The notes below the pieces were generated by a model. It ran no database searches and had not been told where the DNA came from. It saw only the letters and a program-made list of their open reading frames with translations. From Lentilactobacillus buchneri (GTDB lineage Bacteria > Bacillota > Bacilli > Lactobacillales > Lactobacillaceae), in assembly GCF_018314255.1 (NCBI RefSeq), contig NZ_CP073066.1, forward strand, positions 2,232,001-2,296,000: a stretch of 64,000 bases of DNA, read 5' to 3'. Shown here one piece after another: positions 28,110 through 36,252 of the stretch. Each line of letters begins with the position of its first letter. Within the stretch, counting starts at the first letter, position 1. The position numbers and the translations under genes were made by a program.

Positions 28110-29171
28110 ATGGACTCAAAACAGCTGTTAAAGCAAAACTGGTTACACCGGAAACTGCACAACGATTCGAGTTCGGTTAAGAAATGGCCGGTGGTTTTCC
28201 AAGCTAATTTTTTTGACTCTTTGGCGAATCTTTTGTCAATTGGATTCTCACTGACTCAAGCGTTGAAATTTATCGCCGACACTGACAAACAATTGTCCCG
28301 AGGCGTTAATGTGGTGATTGGATCGTTAAAGTCCGGCCGGGAATTTTCGGAAAGTGTCCGACTCCTGATTGAAACTCAAGCTTATCACCAGCTGTTAATC
28401 GCGGAGAAGCACGGTCAACTCAGTGACATTTTAAACGAACTGGCCAACTTTGATCGATTGCGGCTCAAACAACTCAAAAAGATCAAAGCGATGTTGGTGT
28501 ACCCATTATTTTTGTGCCTGATCTTAGGAACGTTGATCTTGATGATTCGAGTCTACGTTTTGCCACAGATTCAGGATTTAATGCCCACAGCCAATCATCA
28601 GCAACCGGTTACGTACTGGCAGCAGCTGATTCGACTTTCGCCAATCCCAATTTTGATCGGCATCATTGGCAGCACAGTTCACTGGAGTCGGCAGGATGCC
28701 ATAACCCAGGCCCAAATGATTGTCAAAATTCCGGGCGTCGGCAAATTGTTTCGAAAATATATTGCTTATTATCTGGCCAGCAATTTGGCCACTCTGCTGA
28801 AAAACGGTTTGAGTGTTAAGGAAATTTATGCCACGTTATCCGAGTTCAAGGAGGGATCACTGATTCATCTCTTAGGTGAAAGGCTTCATGCCACTTTACT
28901 TTCGGGAGGGTCCTTAAGAAAATTGGTAGACCGGCACAATTTTATTCCCAATGAGATTATCAAATTTATGAGCTCCGGCAACACGATTCCGGAAATGGCC
29001 AATTCCATGACGGCCTATTCACGGTTGATGTTTGACGAAATGATCCTGACCACCGATAAACTGATTGGGTTTATTCAGCCGGATATGTTTGTGGTGATCG
29101 GTGTGACGATTATTTCGACGTATTTTCAACTGCTAATTCCAATTTATAACTCAGTGAAAGGAATGTATTGA
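28110..29171 (+). CDS. comGB: Competence pseudopilus membrane protein ComGB
   Basis: ComGB is the polytopic platform protein (GspF/PilC type) for pseudopilus assembly. The 353-aa product has two T2SSF-like halves: FFDSLANLLSIGFSLTQALKF near 40-60 and its repeat YLASNLATLLKNGLSVKEI, with membrane segments near 135-157, 175-190 and at the C-terminus (MFVVIGVTIISTYFQLLIPI). ATG 28110 follows GGGGTGAATGG; GTG 28098 is an alternative. The frame is intact, but expression depends on transcription reading through or starting inside IS30-split comGA. Confidence 0.9.
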   Translation: MDSKQLLKQNWLHRKLHNDSSSVKKWPVVFQANFFDSLANLLSIGFSLTQALKFIADTDKQLSRGVNVVIGSLKSGREFSESVRLLIETQAYHQLLIAEKHGQLSDILNELANFDRLRLKQLKKIKAMLVYPLFLCLILGTLILMIRVYVLPQIQDLMPTANHQQPVTYWQQLIRLSPIPILIGIIGSTVHWSRQDAITQAQMIVKIPGVGKLFRKYIAYYLASNLATLLKNGLSVKEIYATLSEFKEGSLIHLLGERLHATLLSGGSLRKLVDRHNFIPNEIIKFMSSGNTIPEMANSMTAYSRLMFDEMILTTDKLIGFIQPDMFVVIGVTIISTYFQLLIPIYNSVKGMY

Positions 29172-29172
29172 A

Positions 29173-29487
29173 ATGAAAAAGCGCGTTAAGAAAATGAGAG
29201 AAGGCTTTACGCTAATAGAAATGACCATCGTTTTGTTTATTATTTCATTATTGATTTTAATCATTATTCCAAATCTATCCAATCAAAGAAAACATGCCCA
29301 GTCTGTTCATTCATCGGCAATGACCGAAGTTGTTCAGGCACAAATTGACGCCTATTTCAGCCAGCACCCAACCGCCAAATCAGTTAGTTTTCCAGACCTG
29401 ACAAAAGGTGGCTATCTAACCGCCAAGCAGGTTAAACAAGCCAAGGATGAAGGCCTGAAGATTACTCATAATGAAGTGCAAAAATAG
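29173..29487 (+). CDS. comGC: Major pseudopilin ComGC
   Basis: ComGC is the main subunit of the competence pilus. The 104-aa precursor has a short basic leader and the prepilin peptidase site EG|FTLIEMTIVL (cleavage after Gly 11), followed by the hydrophobic helix (about 14-33) and a globular part. The glutamate at +5 of the mature protein is present. It starts 1 base after the comGB stop and overlaps comGD by 17 bases. Confidence 0.93.
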   Translation: MKKRVKKMREGFTLIEMTIVLFIISLLILIIIPNLSNQRKHAQSVHSSAMTEVVQAQIDAYFSQHPTAKSVSFPDLTKGGYLTAKQVKQAKDEGLKITHNEVQK

Positions 29488-29926
29488 GGGTGGCTTTACC
29501 GTTATTGAGCTGGTGGTTTATTTAGGCGTGGTGTTAGGTGTCTTGATGATTAATTTGATGCTGATCAAGGTCGTCCAGTCTGGAAATCCAAGTGAGGCGT
29601 TGTTTTGGCGGTCATTTCAGAGTGCTTGGACCCGCATGACATTAAACGCAAAGGCCGAGAACATTTCTTATCGAATCTCCATTCGCGATAAAGATGTTAT
29701 TTTCTTTCCGATGAAGGTAAAGAAAACTCACTATGACGAGGTAAATGAGGAGCGGATTTCGGTTCCGCCTTCCATTCACGTGAGATCACAACGAAGCATG
29801 ATTGCCCATGACGATGGGTTTGCATCACCAACTAAGCTTATTTGGCTTGATTCGGATGGTAACGTCAAATACAATCAAAAAATTCAAATGGGATGGAGTG
29901 GCTATCATGTGGAAAGGTACAAATAA
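29471..29926 (+). CDS. comGD: Minor pseudopilin ComGD
   Basis: A 151-aa prepilin-like protein with leader MKCKNRGG, cleavage site G|FTVIELVVYL including Glu+5, one hydrophobic N-terminal helix and a beta-rich C-terminal domain. ATG 29471 overlaps comGC, and comGE overlaps its 3' end, so the cluster is translationally coupled. The call rests on position in the comG operon as much as on sequence. Confidence 0.88.
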   Translation: MKCKNRGGFTVIELVVYLGVVLGVLMINLMLIKVVQSGNPSEALFWRSFQSAWTRMTLNAKAENISYRISIRDKDVIFFPMKVKKTHYDEVNEERISVPPSIHVRSQRSMIAHDDGFASPTKLIWLDSDGNVKYNQKIQMGWSGYHVERYK

Positions 29927-30092
29927 GCGGGCTTTTACGGTGATCGATTCATTAATCGGGCTGACCATCATCTGCACCTTCAGTTTGTTCTACATCCAAA
30001 CCACCCATCAAATGAATGAGACAATTACCAACGCAGAAAAAGTGATGACAATTGAGAGGCAAAAATATGAAACAGAAATTGTCCGTGAGTAA
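29907..30092 (+). CDS. comGE: Minor pseudopilin ComGE
   Basis: A 61-aa protein with basic leader MWKGTNKRA, then FTVIDSLIGLTIICTF as the hydrophobic pilin helix. The residue before the predicted cleavage is Ala rather than the usual Gly, and position +5 is Asp rather than Glu, both conservative variants. ATG 29907 is used; longer frames upstream lie within comGD. Short for ComGE in general but normal in lactobacilli as far as I know. It overlaps comGF by 26 bases. Confidence 0.75.
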   Translation: MWKGTNKRAFTVIDSLIGLTIICTFSLFYIQTTHQMNETITNAEKVMTIERQKYETEIVRE

Positions 30093-30510
30093 GGTTGATA
30101 CTCGGCCGGGCTACTTATTAATTGAGGGCCTGATCACCTTGGTGATTGGTGTATTCGCCATTTGGACGATCATGACGATGATCGTATATGCCGGGAACGA
30201 AAAAAAGCAAAACGTGATCAATTTTCATTCTTATCTCAGTATAATCGAATCTGACCGTTATCGGTTTGAAATCAAGCAGTGTCAACCCTCTAAGTGCGTG
30301 ATGTACAGTCCGGTCACGAAAAAAACTTATCGAATTGAACGGTATCAAAACATGGTTCGATTGGCCGGTGCTTACAAGGGTCACGTACCGTCGTTGACAA
30401 ATGTTCAATGGGTACGCTGGACAAAGAGCGGGGGGTGTCTAAGAACTGATGTTACTTTCGATAATGGCCAAAAGTGTTCAGCTTATTCAAAATTACCGTT
30501 CAAGGATTGA
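30067..30510 (+). CDS. comGF: Minor pseudopilin ComGF
   Basis: A 147-aa protein with leader MKQKLSVSKVDTRPG and YLLIEGLITLVIGV as the pilin helix (Glu at +5), then the ComGF-type soluble domain with paired cysteines (KQCQPSKC). ATG 30067 follows GAGAGG at suitable spacing; TTG 30052 is an in-frame alternative. It overlaps both comGE and comGG. Confidence 0.85.
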   Translation: MKQKLSVSKVDTRPGYLLIEGLITLVIGVFAIWTIMTMIVYAGNEKKQNVINFHSYLSIIESDRYRFEIKQCQPSKCVMYSPVTKKTYRIERYQNMVRLAGAYKGHVPSLTNVQWVRWTKSGGCLRTDVTFDNGQKCSAYSKLPFKD

Positions 30511-30718
30511 TAAATATAAGCGTGGATCCCTAACGGTGGTGGCCGTCATTTTTGTCGGTATTTTGATGTCATGCTTGATGTTTCAACTGGCTGCTTATAA
30601 GCAGGAGTTGGGATCAATTAATCGTATCACCGAGCATGAACGGCAAATGAGACGGCAATTTCTTGAAAAGCCAATCAAAAAAGATGTTCACCCAAAACGC
30701 ACAAGTGGTCACGAATAG
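30449..30718 (+). CDS. comGG: Minor pseudopilin ComGG-like protein
   Basis: An 89-aa protein, last of the comG operon. A basic segment (RSRIDKYKRG) is followed by SLTVVAVIFVGILMSCLMF, a single hydrophobic helix, and a polar basic tail. It lacks the pilin Glu+5, as ComGG proteins do. ATG 30449 or ATG 30464 could be the start. Identification is by position and architecture. Confidence 0.7.
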   Translation: MLLSIMAKSVQLIQNYRSRIDKYKRGSLTVVAVIFVGILMSCLMFQLAAYKQELGSINRITEHERQMRRQFLEKPIKKDVHPKRTSGHE

Positions 30719-30728
30719 TGGCCTTTTT
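30707..30728 (+). terminator. Terminator at the end of the comG operon
   Basis: GGTCAC (30707-30712) pairs with GTGGCC (30718-30723) around GAATA, followed by five T. The short stem overlaps the comGG stop codon. Confidence 0.55.
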
Positions 30729-30760
30729 GTGGTTGTGAAATAACAATCTAACTTGAATTA

Positions 30761-30789
30761 TTGACAGCTTATCTGGTAGTATTTAATAG
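30761..30789 (+). promoter_or_regulatory. Promoter of the ytxK-like methyltransferase gene
   Basis: Perfect -35 TTGACA (30761-30766), 17-base spacer, TAATAG (30784-30789). Confidence 0.65.
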
Positions 30790-30812
30790 TGTTCAACTAT
30801 TGAATAAAGGGG

Positions 30813-31823
30813 TTGAGAGTTCTGGCTCAAGGGAAAATTGAGCAGCTTTTTGATATCTTGAATCGTTCGACAGAATTGATTCAAAAAGCCAAGGATCAAT
30901 CGTATCTTGATTCTTTCATCGAAACACTGGGATTTATCCAGAGTGACGATGAAGAAGATGACGAACTGACTGAAGTTGATACCAAAAAGCTGACTAATAT
31001 TTATGCAGACTTTAATCCGGATGACTTCACTGCCGAAACTTTCCGGAAAGCAATTCAAATGGCTGTGCTCAAGGCGATTCGAGTTGACACAATTCAGGCT
31101 AATTACCAACTGACGCCTGATACCATTGCCAACGTTATTGGCTATATTATTGCCGGAATTTTCCATGACCGCAAAGAATTAAGCATTCTTGATCCGGCAA
31201 TGGGAACTGCCAATCTACTAACAGCAATTTATCATCAGCTTCAAACCAGCATTGGCGTTACACCAACCATTTCCGGAATTGAAAATGACGATGCAATGTT
31301 TGAATTGGCTGCAGACTCAGTCGAGCTGCAAAAGATTCACGCTGAGCTTTTCCACGAGGATACGATCCAAAATGTTTTAGCTCCCGTGGTCGATGCAGTC
31401 GTTAGTGATTTGCCGATTGGCTACTATCCAATCGATGCTAATGCCAAGGGATTTGCTACCCATTCAGAGACGGGTCATTCATACGTGCACCATTTGCTGA
31501 TTGAATTTGGCATGAAGCATGTTTTGCCGGGTGGGTTTGGTTTCTTCCTGGTGCCAAGTCAGCTTTTCCAAACCAGCGAAGCCAAGCAGCTTCTTAAATG
31601 GATGCAAGGGAAGGTTTACCTGCAGGGATTACTTAATTTACCAAAAGAACTCTTTGCAAACGCTGCGGCCCAAAAGGCAATTTTGATTCTTCAAAATGCT
31701 GGCGACGGTGCCAAACAGGTGGATCCGGTAATGTTGGGGGAATTTCCATCATTTAAGGACCAACAAGCCTTTACCAAGTTCTTGACCGAGATTGATGATT
31801 GGGAACAAACTGATTTATTATAA
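30813..31823 (+). CDS. Class I SAM-dependent methyltransferase, YtxK-like
   Basis: A predicted N6-adenine-type methyltransferase lying between comG and ackA in many Firmicutes; its target is unknown. The 336-aa frame shows the SAM motif LDPAMGTANLLTAIY and, in place of NPPY, the YtxK-type SDLPIGYYP, which may mean altered catalysis. The start is uncertain: TTG 30813 lies immediately after AAAGGGG with no spacer, while CTG 30822 (mature start near LAQGKIEQLFDIL) has a 9-base spacing. ackA begins 47 bases downstream. Confidence 0.85.
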   Translation: MRVLAQGKIEQLFDILNRSTELIQKAKDQSYLDSFIETLGFIQSDDEEDDELTEVDTKKLTNIYADFNPDDFTAETFRKAIQMAVLKAIRVDTIQANYQLTPDTIANVIGYIIAGIFHDRKELSILDPAMGTANLLTAIYHQLQTSIGVTPTISGIENDDAMFELAADSVELQKIHAELFHEDTIQNVLAPVVDAVVSDLPIGYYPIDANAKGFATHSETGHSYVHHLLIEFGMKHVLPGGFGFFLVPSQLFQTSEAKQLLKWMQGKVYLQGLLNLPKELFANAAAQKAILILQNAGDGAKQVDPVMLGEFPSFKDQQAFTKFLTEIDDWEQTDLL

Positions 31824-31870
31824 AATTGTTTATCAAGCTTTTTAAAAAATACAGAGGAGCATTATTTATT

Positions 31871-33070
31871 ATGGGAAAATCAATTGCAATTAACGCTGGT
31901 AGTTCAACCTTAAAGTACAAGTTGTTCCAAATGCCTGAGGAAACCGTTCTTTCAAGCGGTGCTATTGACCGAATTGGATTGGGCGCATCAGATATCTCAA
32001 TCAAGTACGGTGACGGTAAGAAGTTCAAAGATACCCAAGATATTGATAATCATGAACAGGCCATTCAACTGGTCCTTGATAAGCTGTTAAGTTTGGACAT
32101 CATCAAAGACTATAGTGAAATTACCGGTGTTGGCCATCGAATTGTTGCTGGTGGGGAACTCTTCCCGGATTCAGTTGTGATTGACGATGAGGTCATCAAA
32201 AAAATCGAGTCACTAACGGAGTTCGCACCACTGCATGAGCCGGCTGCATTGCTTGGCATCAAAGCGTTTAAGAAGATTCTCCCAAATATCATTAGTGTTG
32301 CCGTCTTTGATACTTCATTCCATACAACACTCCCAGAAGTCAACTACATGTATAGCTTGCCTTACGAGTATTATCAGAAGTATCAAGTTCGTAAGTATGG
32401 TGCCCACGGAACCAGCTATCGTTATGTCTCTGCCAGAGCAGCTGCCCTTTTAGGTAAGCCTCTGAAAGACCTGAAATTAATCGTCCTTCACTTAGGTGCC
32501 GGAGCTTCAATCGACGCAATCAAAGACGGCAAGTCATTTGATACCTCAATGGGCTTCTCACCTGTTGCCGGCATTACGATGGCAACTCGTTCGGGGGACG
32601 TTGATCCTTCTGCATTACAATATGTGATGCAAAAAGCCGGTATTAAAAACATGGATGATATGGTTGATATTTTGAACCACAAATCAGGTTTGGTCGGTTT
32701 ATCAGGTGTTTCCGCAGATATGCGTGAAATTGAAGGGGTTATGAAGACTAATCACCGGGCAATGCTCGCTCGCGAAATCTTTAAGAATCGTATCATCCGC
32801 TACATTGGCAGTTACATTGCTGAAATGGGTGGGATTGATGCCTTGGTCTTCACTGCCGGAATTGGTGAAAACGACATTATGATTCGCCAGGAAGTTACCG
32901 ATAAGTTGGGCTACTTCGGTATCAAAGTTGATCCTGAAAAGAATAACATCCGTGGCGAAGAACGTGACCTGTCAGCTGCTGGTTCAACGGTTAAGACATT
33001 GTTGATCCCAACCGATGAAGAGTTAATGATTGTTCGCGATATCGAAAGATTACGCAAAACACAGAAATAA
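31871..33070 (+). CDS. ackA: Acetate kinase
   Basis: Converts acetyl phosphate and ADP to acetate and ATP, the energy-yielding end of the phosphoketolase route. The 399-aa product has the family motifs NAGSSTLKYKLF, VGHRIVAGGE, FDTSFHTTLP, HLGAGASIDAI, DTSMGFSPVAG, and TAGIGEND. ATG 31871 follows GAGGAG; the open frame continues back to 31826 without support. ytxK-ackA order is conserved with Bacillus. Confidence 0.96.
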   Translation: MGKSIAINAGSSTLKYKLFQMPEETVLSSGAIDRIGLGASDISIKYGDGKKFKDTQDIDNHEQAIQLVLDKLLSLDIIKDYSEITGVGHRIVAGGELFPDSVVIDDEVIKKIESLTEFAPLHEPAALLGIKAFKKILPNIISVAVFDTSFHTTLPEVNYMYSLPYEYYQKYQVRKYGAHGTSYRYVSARAAALLGKPLKDLKLIVLHLGAGASIDAIKDGKSFDTSMGFSPVAGITMATRSGDVDPSALQYVMQKAGIKNMDDMVDILNHKSGLVGLSGVSADMREIEGVMKTNHRAMLAREIFKNRIIRYIGSYIAEMGGIDALVFTAGIGENDIMIRQEVTDKLGYFGIKVDPEKNNIRGEERDLSAAGSTVKTLLIPTDEELMIVRDIERLRKTQK

Positions 33071-33181
33071 TTTTTGGACGTTCGTCATTAATACCCAATC
33101 ATTACGGGCGAAGATCGTTGCTTTTTCAAGCATAGAATCCGTTGAGCCCCATTTGAATTCGGACGTCGCGGGTTACAAACG

Positions 33182-33219
33182 AGGCTGAGACAAAAGGGTT
33201 TTGCCTTTTGTCCCAGCCT
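33182..33219 (+). terminator. Hairpin terminator-like repeat after ackA
   Basis: A 16-base arm AGGCTGAGACAAAAGG (33182-33197) pairs with 33204-33219, one A-C mismatch, 6-base loop. The following sequence TATTGTTT is only weakly T-rich. It belongs to the GGCTGGGACAAAA-type hairpin family also seen at 51300 and 56076. Confidence 0.75.
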
Positions 33220-33267
33220 TATTGTTTAATAAACCAAATTGTCATTTTTTAGAAACGGAGGCACATT

Positions 33268-34647
33268 GTGGAAAATCAAGAAGACGACAACCAACTGTCC
33301 CGGGGCCTCAAGAATCGACATGTTCAATTGATTGCCCTTGGTGGAACAATTGGAACCGGGCTGTTTCTTGGTGCCGGCCAGTCCATTCATTTAGCAGGAC
33401 CATCAATCATCCTGGCATATGGGATTGCCGGGCTGGCTTGTTTCCTATTAATGCGGGCGCTGGGGGAACTGTTGGTATCTGATGTCGAAAGCAATTCGTT
33501 TGTTTTCTTCATCAAAAAATATTTAGGCGAAAAAATGGGCTTCGTGATCGGCTGGACCTATTGGATGTGTTGGATCGCCATTGCGATGGCAGAAGTGACA
33601 GCCTCTGGATTATACGTCCAGTTTTGGTTCCCGGACATTCCAATCTGGCTGACAGGTCTGGTCCTCTTATTGATCCTATTTATCATCAATATCGTCGCTG
33701 TATCAGCATTCGGTGAAACCGAGTTTTGGCTGGCAATTGTAAAAATCGTCGCAATTGTTGCACTGATTGTCATTGGAATCGTCCTGGTGGCAATCCATTT
33801 TAAAACACCATACGGACACGCATCATTGATGAATGTGGTGGATGGCGGTTTCTTTGCCAACGGTGCGAAGGGTTTTGTTTTGTCCTTTCAAATGGTGCTC
33901 TTCAGTTTCGCCGGAATCGAAATGATTGGGATGACGGCTTCTGAAACCCAGGATCCTTTGGTGACAATTCCAAAGAGTATCAACGAAGTGCCAACCCGGG
34001 TTCTCTTGTTTTACATTGGGTCGCTGTTGGCACTCATGAGCATTTTCCCATGGCAGCACGTTTCGCCAACTTCCAGTCCTTTTGTCCAGGTTTTTGCCGG
34101 TGTGGGCATCCAGTCCGCAGCTTTGATTATTAATTTTGTCGTCTTAACTGCGGCAATTTCAGCTTGTAACAGTTCGTTATTTACCACTGGTCGAATGCTG
34201 TTTTCATTGACCTACAACGGTAAATCAAAATTCAGTCGAAAAGTCGGCCGTCTTTCTGCCCGTCAAATTCCGTTTAACGCAATTCTTTTTTCGACCTTGG
34301 TGATCGCGGTTATCGTGCTCTTGAGTATTATGATGCCCGGCGACGTCTTCTCTTTCATTTCCAGTGTTGCTACAACTTGTTTCCTGTTTGTCTGGGGAAT
34401 GATTGTGTTGGCTCATATCAAGTATCGAAAGCAGGTTAAAAAAACTGGCAGTCAGAAATCGCTCAAATTTAAGATGCCGCTTTTTCCAATCAGCGATTAC
34501 TTTGTACTGATTTTCATGGCTTTTGTGGCAGTTGTTTTGACCATGAAGACGGATACGCTGATTGCTTTAATCGGCTCGGTGGTTTGGCTAATTGGACTGT
34601 TTATTTTCAAAAGTCTGACAGATAAGGTTAAAGAAGTTGAAAAATGA
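33268..34647 (+). CDS. APC-superfamily amino acid permease (AAT family)
   Basis: A 459-aa proton-coupled amino acid transporter with about 12 membrane helices. The family signature is at the N-terminus: LSRGLKNRHVQLIALGGTIG then GTGLFLGAG, followed by YGIAGLACFLLMRALGEL and FAGIEMIGMTASE. The substrate cannot be read from sequence; AAT members carry GABA, Lys, Ala/Ser, aromatic or branched amino acids. GTG 33268 follows ACGGAGG. Its TGA stop is inside the 8-bp target duplication of the ISL3 element, so the protein is intact, but its terminator is now 1.5 kb away at 36125. Confidence 0.88.
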   Translation: MENQEDDNQLSRGLKNRHVQLIALGGTIGTGLFLGAGQSIHLAGPSIILAYGIAGLACFLLMRALGELLVSDVESNSFVFFIKKYLGEKMGFVIGWTYWMCWIAIAMAEVTASGLYVQFWFPDIPIWLTGLVLLLILFIINIVAVSAFGETEFWLAIVKIVAIVALIVIGIVLVAIHFKTPYGHASLMNVVDGGFFANGAKGFVLSFQMVLFSFAGIEMIGMTASETQDPLVTIPKSINEVPTRVLLFYIGSLLALMSIFPWQHVSPTSSPFVQVFAGVGIQSAALIINFVVLTAAISACNSSLFTTGRMLFSLTYNGKSKFSRKVGRLSARQIPFNAILFSTLVIAVIVLLSIMMPGDVFSFISSVATTCFLFVWGMIVLAHIKYRKQVKKTGSQKSLKFKMPLFPISDYFVLIFMAFVAVVLTMKTDTLIALIGSVVWLIGLFIFKSLTDKVKEVEK

Positions 34648-36110
34648 GGTTCTACAATATCTGTTGTTGGTAATAGATTTTTATCTATTACTGATGACAG
34701 ATTTTTTGTTTATCATTAGAATAAAAAAGCGGACATCTCCCGTCCGTTAACTTGCTCCCACCACAGAATTAAGTCAAGAAAGGAAATGCCCTATGTCAAA
34801 TGATACTACGAAAATGTTGTTAGGAATAGATGATGAACACTTAATAATTGAGGAAGGACAAGTGGGTGATGATGGAGTGATTCGATTGGTGGGGTCCCTA
34901 AACTACACCCCCAAGGCATGCCGCAATTGTGGGATTATCAATGATCACCAAATTATTGGCTATGGTTGGCGGAAGACCACCATTAGATTCGCAAAAACAT
35001 TGGGCAGCACCGTTATCCTGTGTCTCAATCGGCGAAACTTTCACTGTAAGGCTTGTCATACCAATTTCCTGGCGCAGACGAATGCGGTGCCGAAACACTG
35101 CACGATTTCAAATACGACCCGCAAACAATGCTTAGAAAAACTGACCGAACCGGTTTCGCTCAAACACATTGCCGATGAGTTATCCACTTCGGATTCATTC
35201 GTTGGTCGGCAGCTCTTGCGCGCTGAACGGGACTTTCAAACCAACTGGCACTATTTACCAAAAGTTCTCCTCATGGACGAAGTTAAAAGCACTAAGAGCG
35301 CCACCGACGCGATGAGCTTTGAATTTATGGATGCGGAAACCCACGAATTGATCGACCTGTTACCCTTTAGGACCATCTATCAGCTTCAAAAGTATTTCCA
35401 GCATTACGACCAGGCTGCGCGAGAAAATGTGAAAATTATCGTCACCGATATGAACTATACCTATCCCAAATTGGTGGGGCAGATCTTTCCGAACGCCATC
35501 GTTGTCATCGATCCGTTCCACTTGGTTAACGCTTTAAATCGAGCTTTTAATAAGACGCGGGTGCGCCTCATGAAAACCCTGGCGACTTCCTCACGCGAGT
35601 ATCACGCCCTAAAACGCTATTGGAAACTATTATTAACGCCGGAAAATCACCTCAACTACGAAGCTTTCCGTAAGTGGACAAACTTCCCTTATCCAGCGAC
35701 TGCCACTGATGTGGTTGATGCTTTATTGGACATTGATCCCGAGCTCAAGCAAACTTACAACGTGATGAATCGGTTACGTGAAACCATCAAAAACCGTGAT
35801 TGGCCCAACTATAATCAAGTATTCCATCACTTAGAGGGCTGCTCGGAAGAGATGTTGGCAACCCTCCAGACCCTAGCGACTCATCATGATGAAATTGGCA
35901 ATACCTTTACTCACCATTACACCAACGGGCCCTTAGAAGGTTCAAACAACAAGATTAAAGTCATTAAACGCACTGGATTTGGTTACCGAAACTTCTTCAG
36001 ATTCCGGCTAAGAGTGCTGTTCGCTTTTCGAGTTCATACAAAAAGAGCTCTAATCACCAAGTGATTAGAACTCCAATATTTTGTTCACCAACAACAGTTG
36101 ACGAAGAACC
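34648..36110 (+). mobile_element. ISL3-family insertion sequence
   Basis: 1463 bp. The ends are imperfect inverted repeats: GGTTCT...CTGTTGTTGGT at the left (34648-34671) and its complement ACCAACAACAG...AGAACC at the right (36087-36110). A perfect 8-bp target duplication AAAAATGA flanks it (34640-34647 and 36111-36118), the size expected for ISL3. One intact transposase gene. The insertion lies between the permease stop codon and its terminator. Confidence 0.95.
34793..36064 (+). CDS. ISL3-family transposase
   Basis: A 423-aa DDE transposase with the ISL3 N-terminal zinc-binding region (CRNCGI... and CKACHTNF), a helix-turn-helix (LKHIADELSTSDSFVGRQL), a catalytic core with LMDEVKS and IVTDMNYTYP carrying aspartates and PFHLVNAL, and the C-terminal ISL3 motif NGPLEGSNNKIKVIKRTGFG with the glutamate. 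ATG 34793 follows AAAGGAAATG. Complete, so the element may be mobile. Confidence 0.94.
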   Translation: MSNDTTKMLLGIDDEHLIIEEGQVGDDGVIRLVGSLNYTPKACRNCGIINDHQIIGYGWRKTTIRFAKTLGSTVILCLNRRNFHCKACHTNFLAQTNAVPKHCTISNTTRKQCLEKLTEPVSLKHIADELSTSDSFVGRQLLRAERDFQTNWHYLPKVLLMDEVKSTKSATDAMSFEFMDAETHELIDLLPFRTIYQLQKYFQHYDQAARENVKIIVTDMNYTYPKLVGQIFPNAIVVIDPFHLVNALNRAFNKTRVRLMKTLATSSREYHALKRYWKLLLTPENHLNYEAFRKWTNFPYPATATDVVDALLDIDPELKQTYNVMNRLRETIKNRDWPNYNQVFHHLEGCSEEMLATLQTLATHHDEIGNTFTHHYTNGPLEGSNNKIKVIKRTGFGYRNFFRFRLRVLFAFRVHTKRALITK

Positions 36111-36124
36111 AAAAATGATGATTG

Positions 36125-36152
36125 GCCAAGGCATCGGCGCCTTGGCTTTTTT
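36125..36152 (+). terminator. Terminator of the permease gene, displaced by ISL3
   Basis: GCCAAGGC (36125-36132) pairs perfectly with GCCTTGGC (36139-36146), loop of 6, then six T. Without the IS it would lie 14 bases after the permease stop codon. Confidence 0.9.
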
Positions 36153-36252
36153 CATTGGTATTATCAGCTTTGTTTGAATACTTTTTCATTACTAAACGGC
36201 TGCTGGGTGGTATCATTAATGGTATAACTTATGTACGAAAGAGGACCTGTTC

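Larger units (their letters stand above)
26163..28180 (+). pseudogene. comGA: Competence ATPase ComGA, disrupted by IS30 insertion and a 3' frameshift
   Basis: ComGA is the traffic ATPase that assembles the DNA-uptake pseudopilus. ATG 26163 follows GAGGTGA; codons up to GCC (26202-26204) are followed by ATTA and then IS30. The frame resumes at 27252 (ATT AAA ACA) and reads ATPase sequence with Walker A SGPTGSGKTTT, the Asp box TIEDPIE and Walker B-like VGEIRDAMTAEAA. It hits TGA at 28047, yet the frame shifted by one base (from 28034) reads on as ComGA-like C-terminal sequence with YDWGEWQDGL to TAA 28178, overlapping comGB. A lost G near 28037 would restore one frame. Both lesions are predicted to abolish function. 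The frameshift call depends on my reading of the tail as ComGA. Confidence 0.88.

Noticed and set aside
33201..33482. 93-codon frame overlapping the start of the permease gene
   Set aside because: Begins in the terminator hairpin and overlaps well-supported permease coding in another frame.
36050..36068. CTAATCAC/GTGATTAG hairpin at the end of the ISL3 transposase as a terminator
   Set aside because: It includes the transposase stop codon and has a 3-base loop but no T-run; kept as part of the IS rather than called separately.
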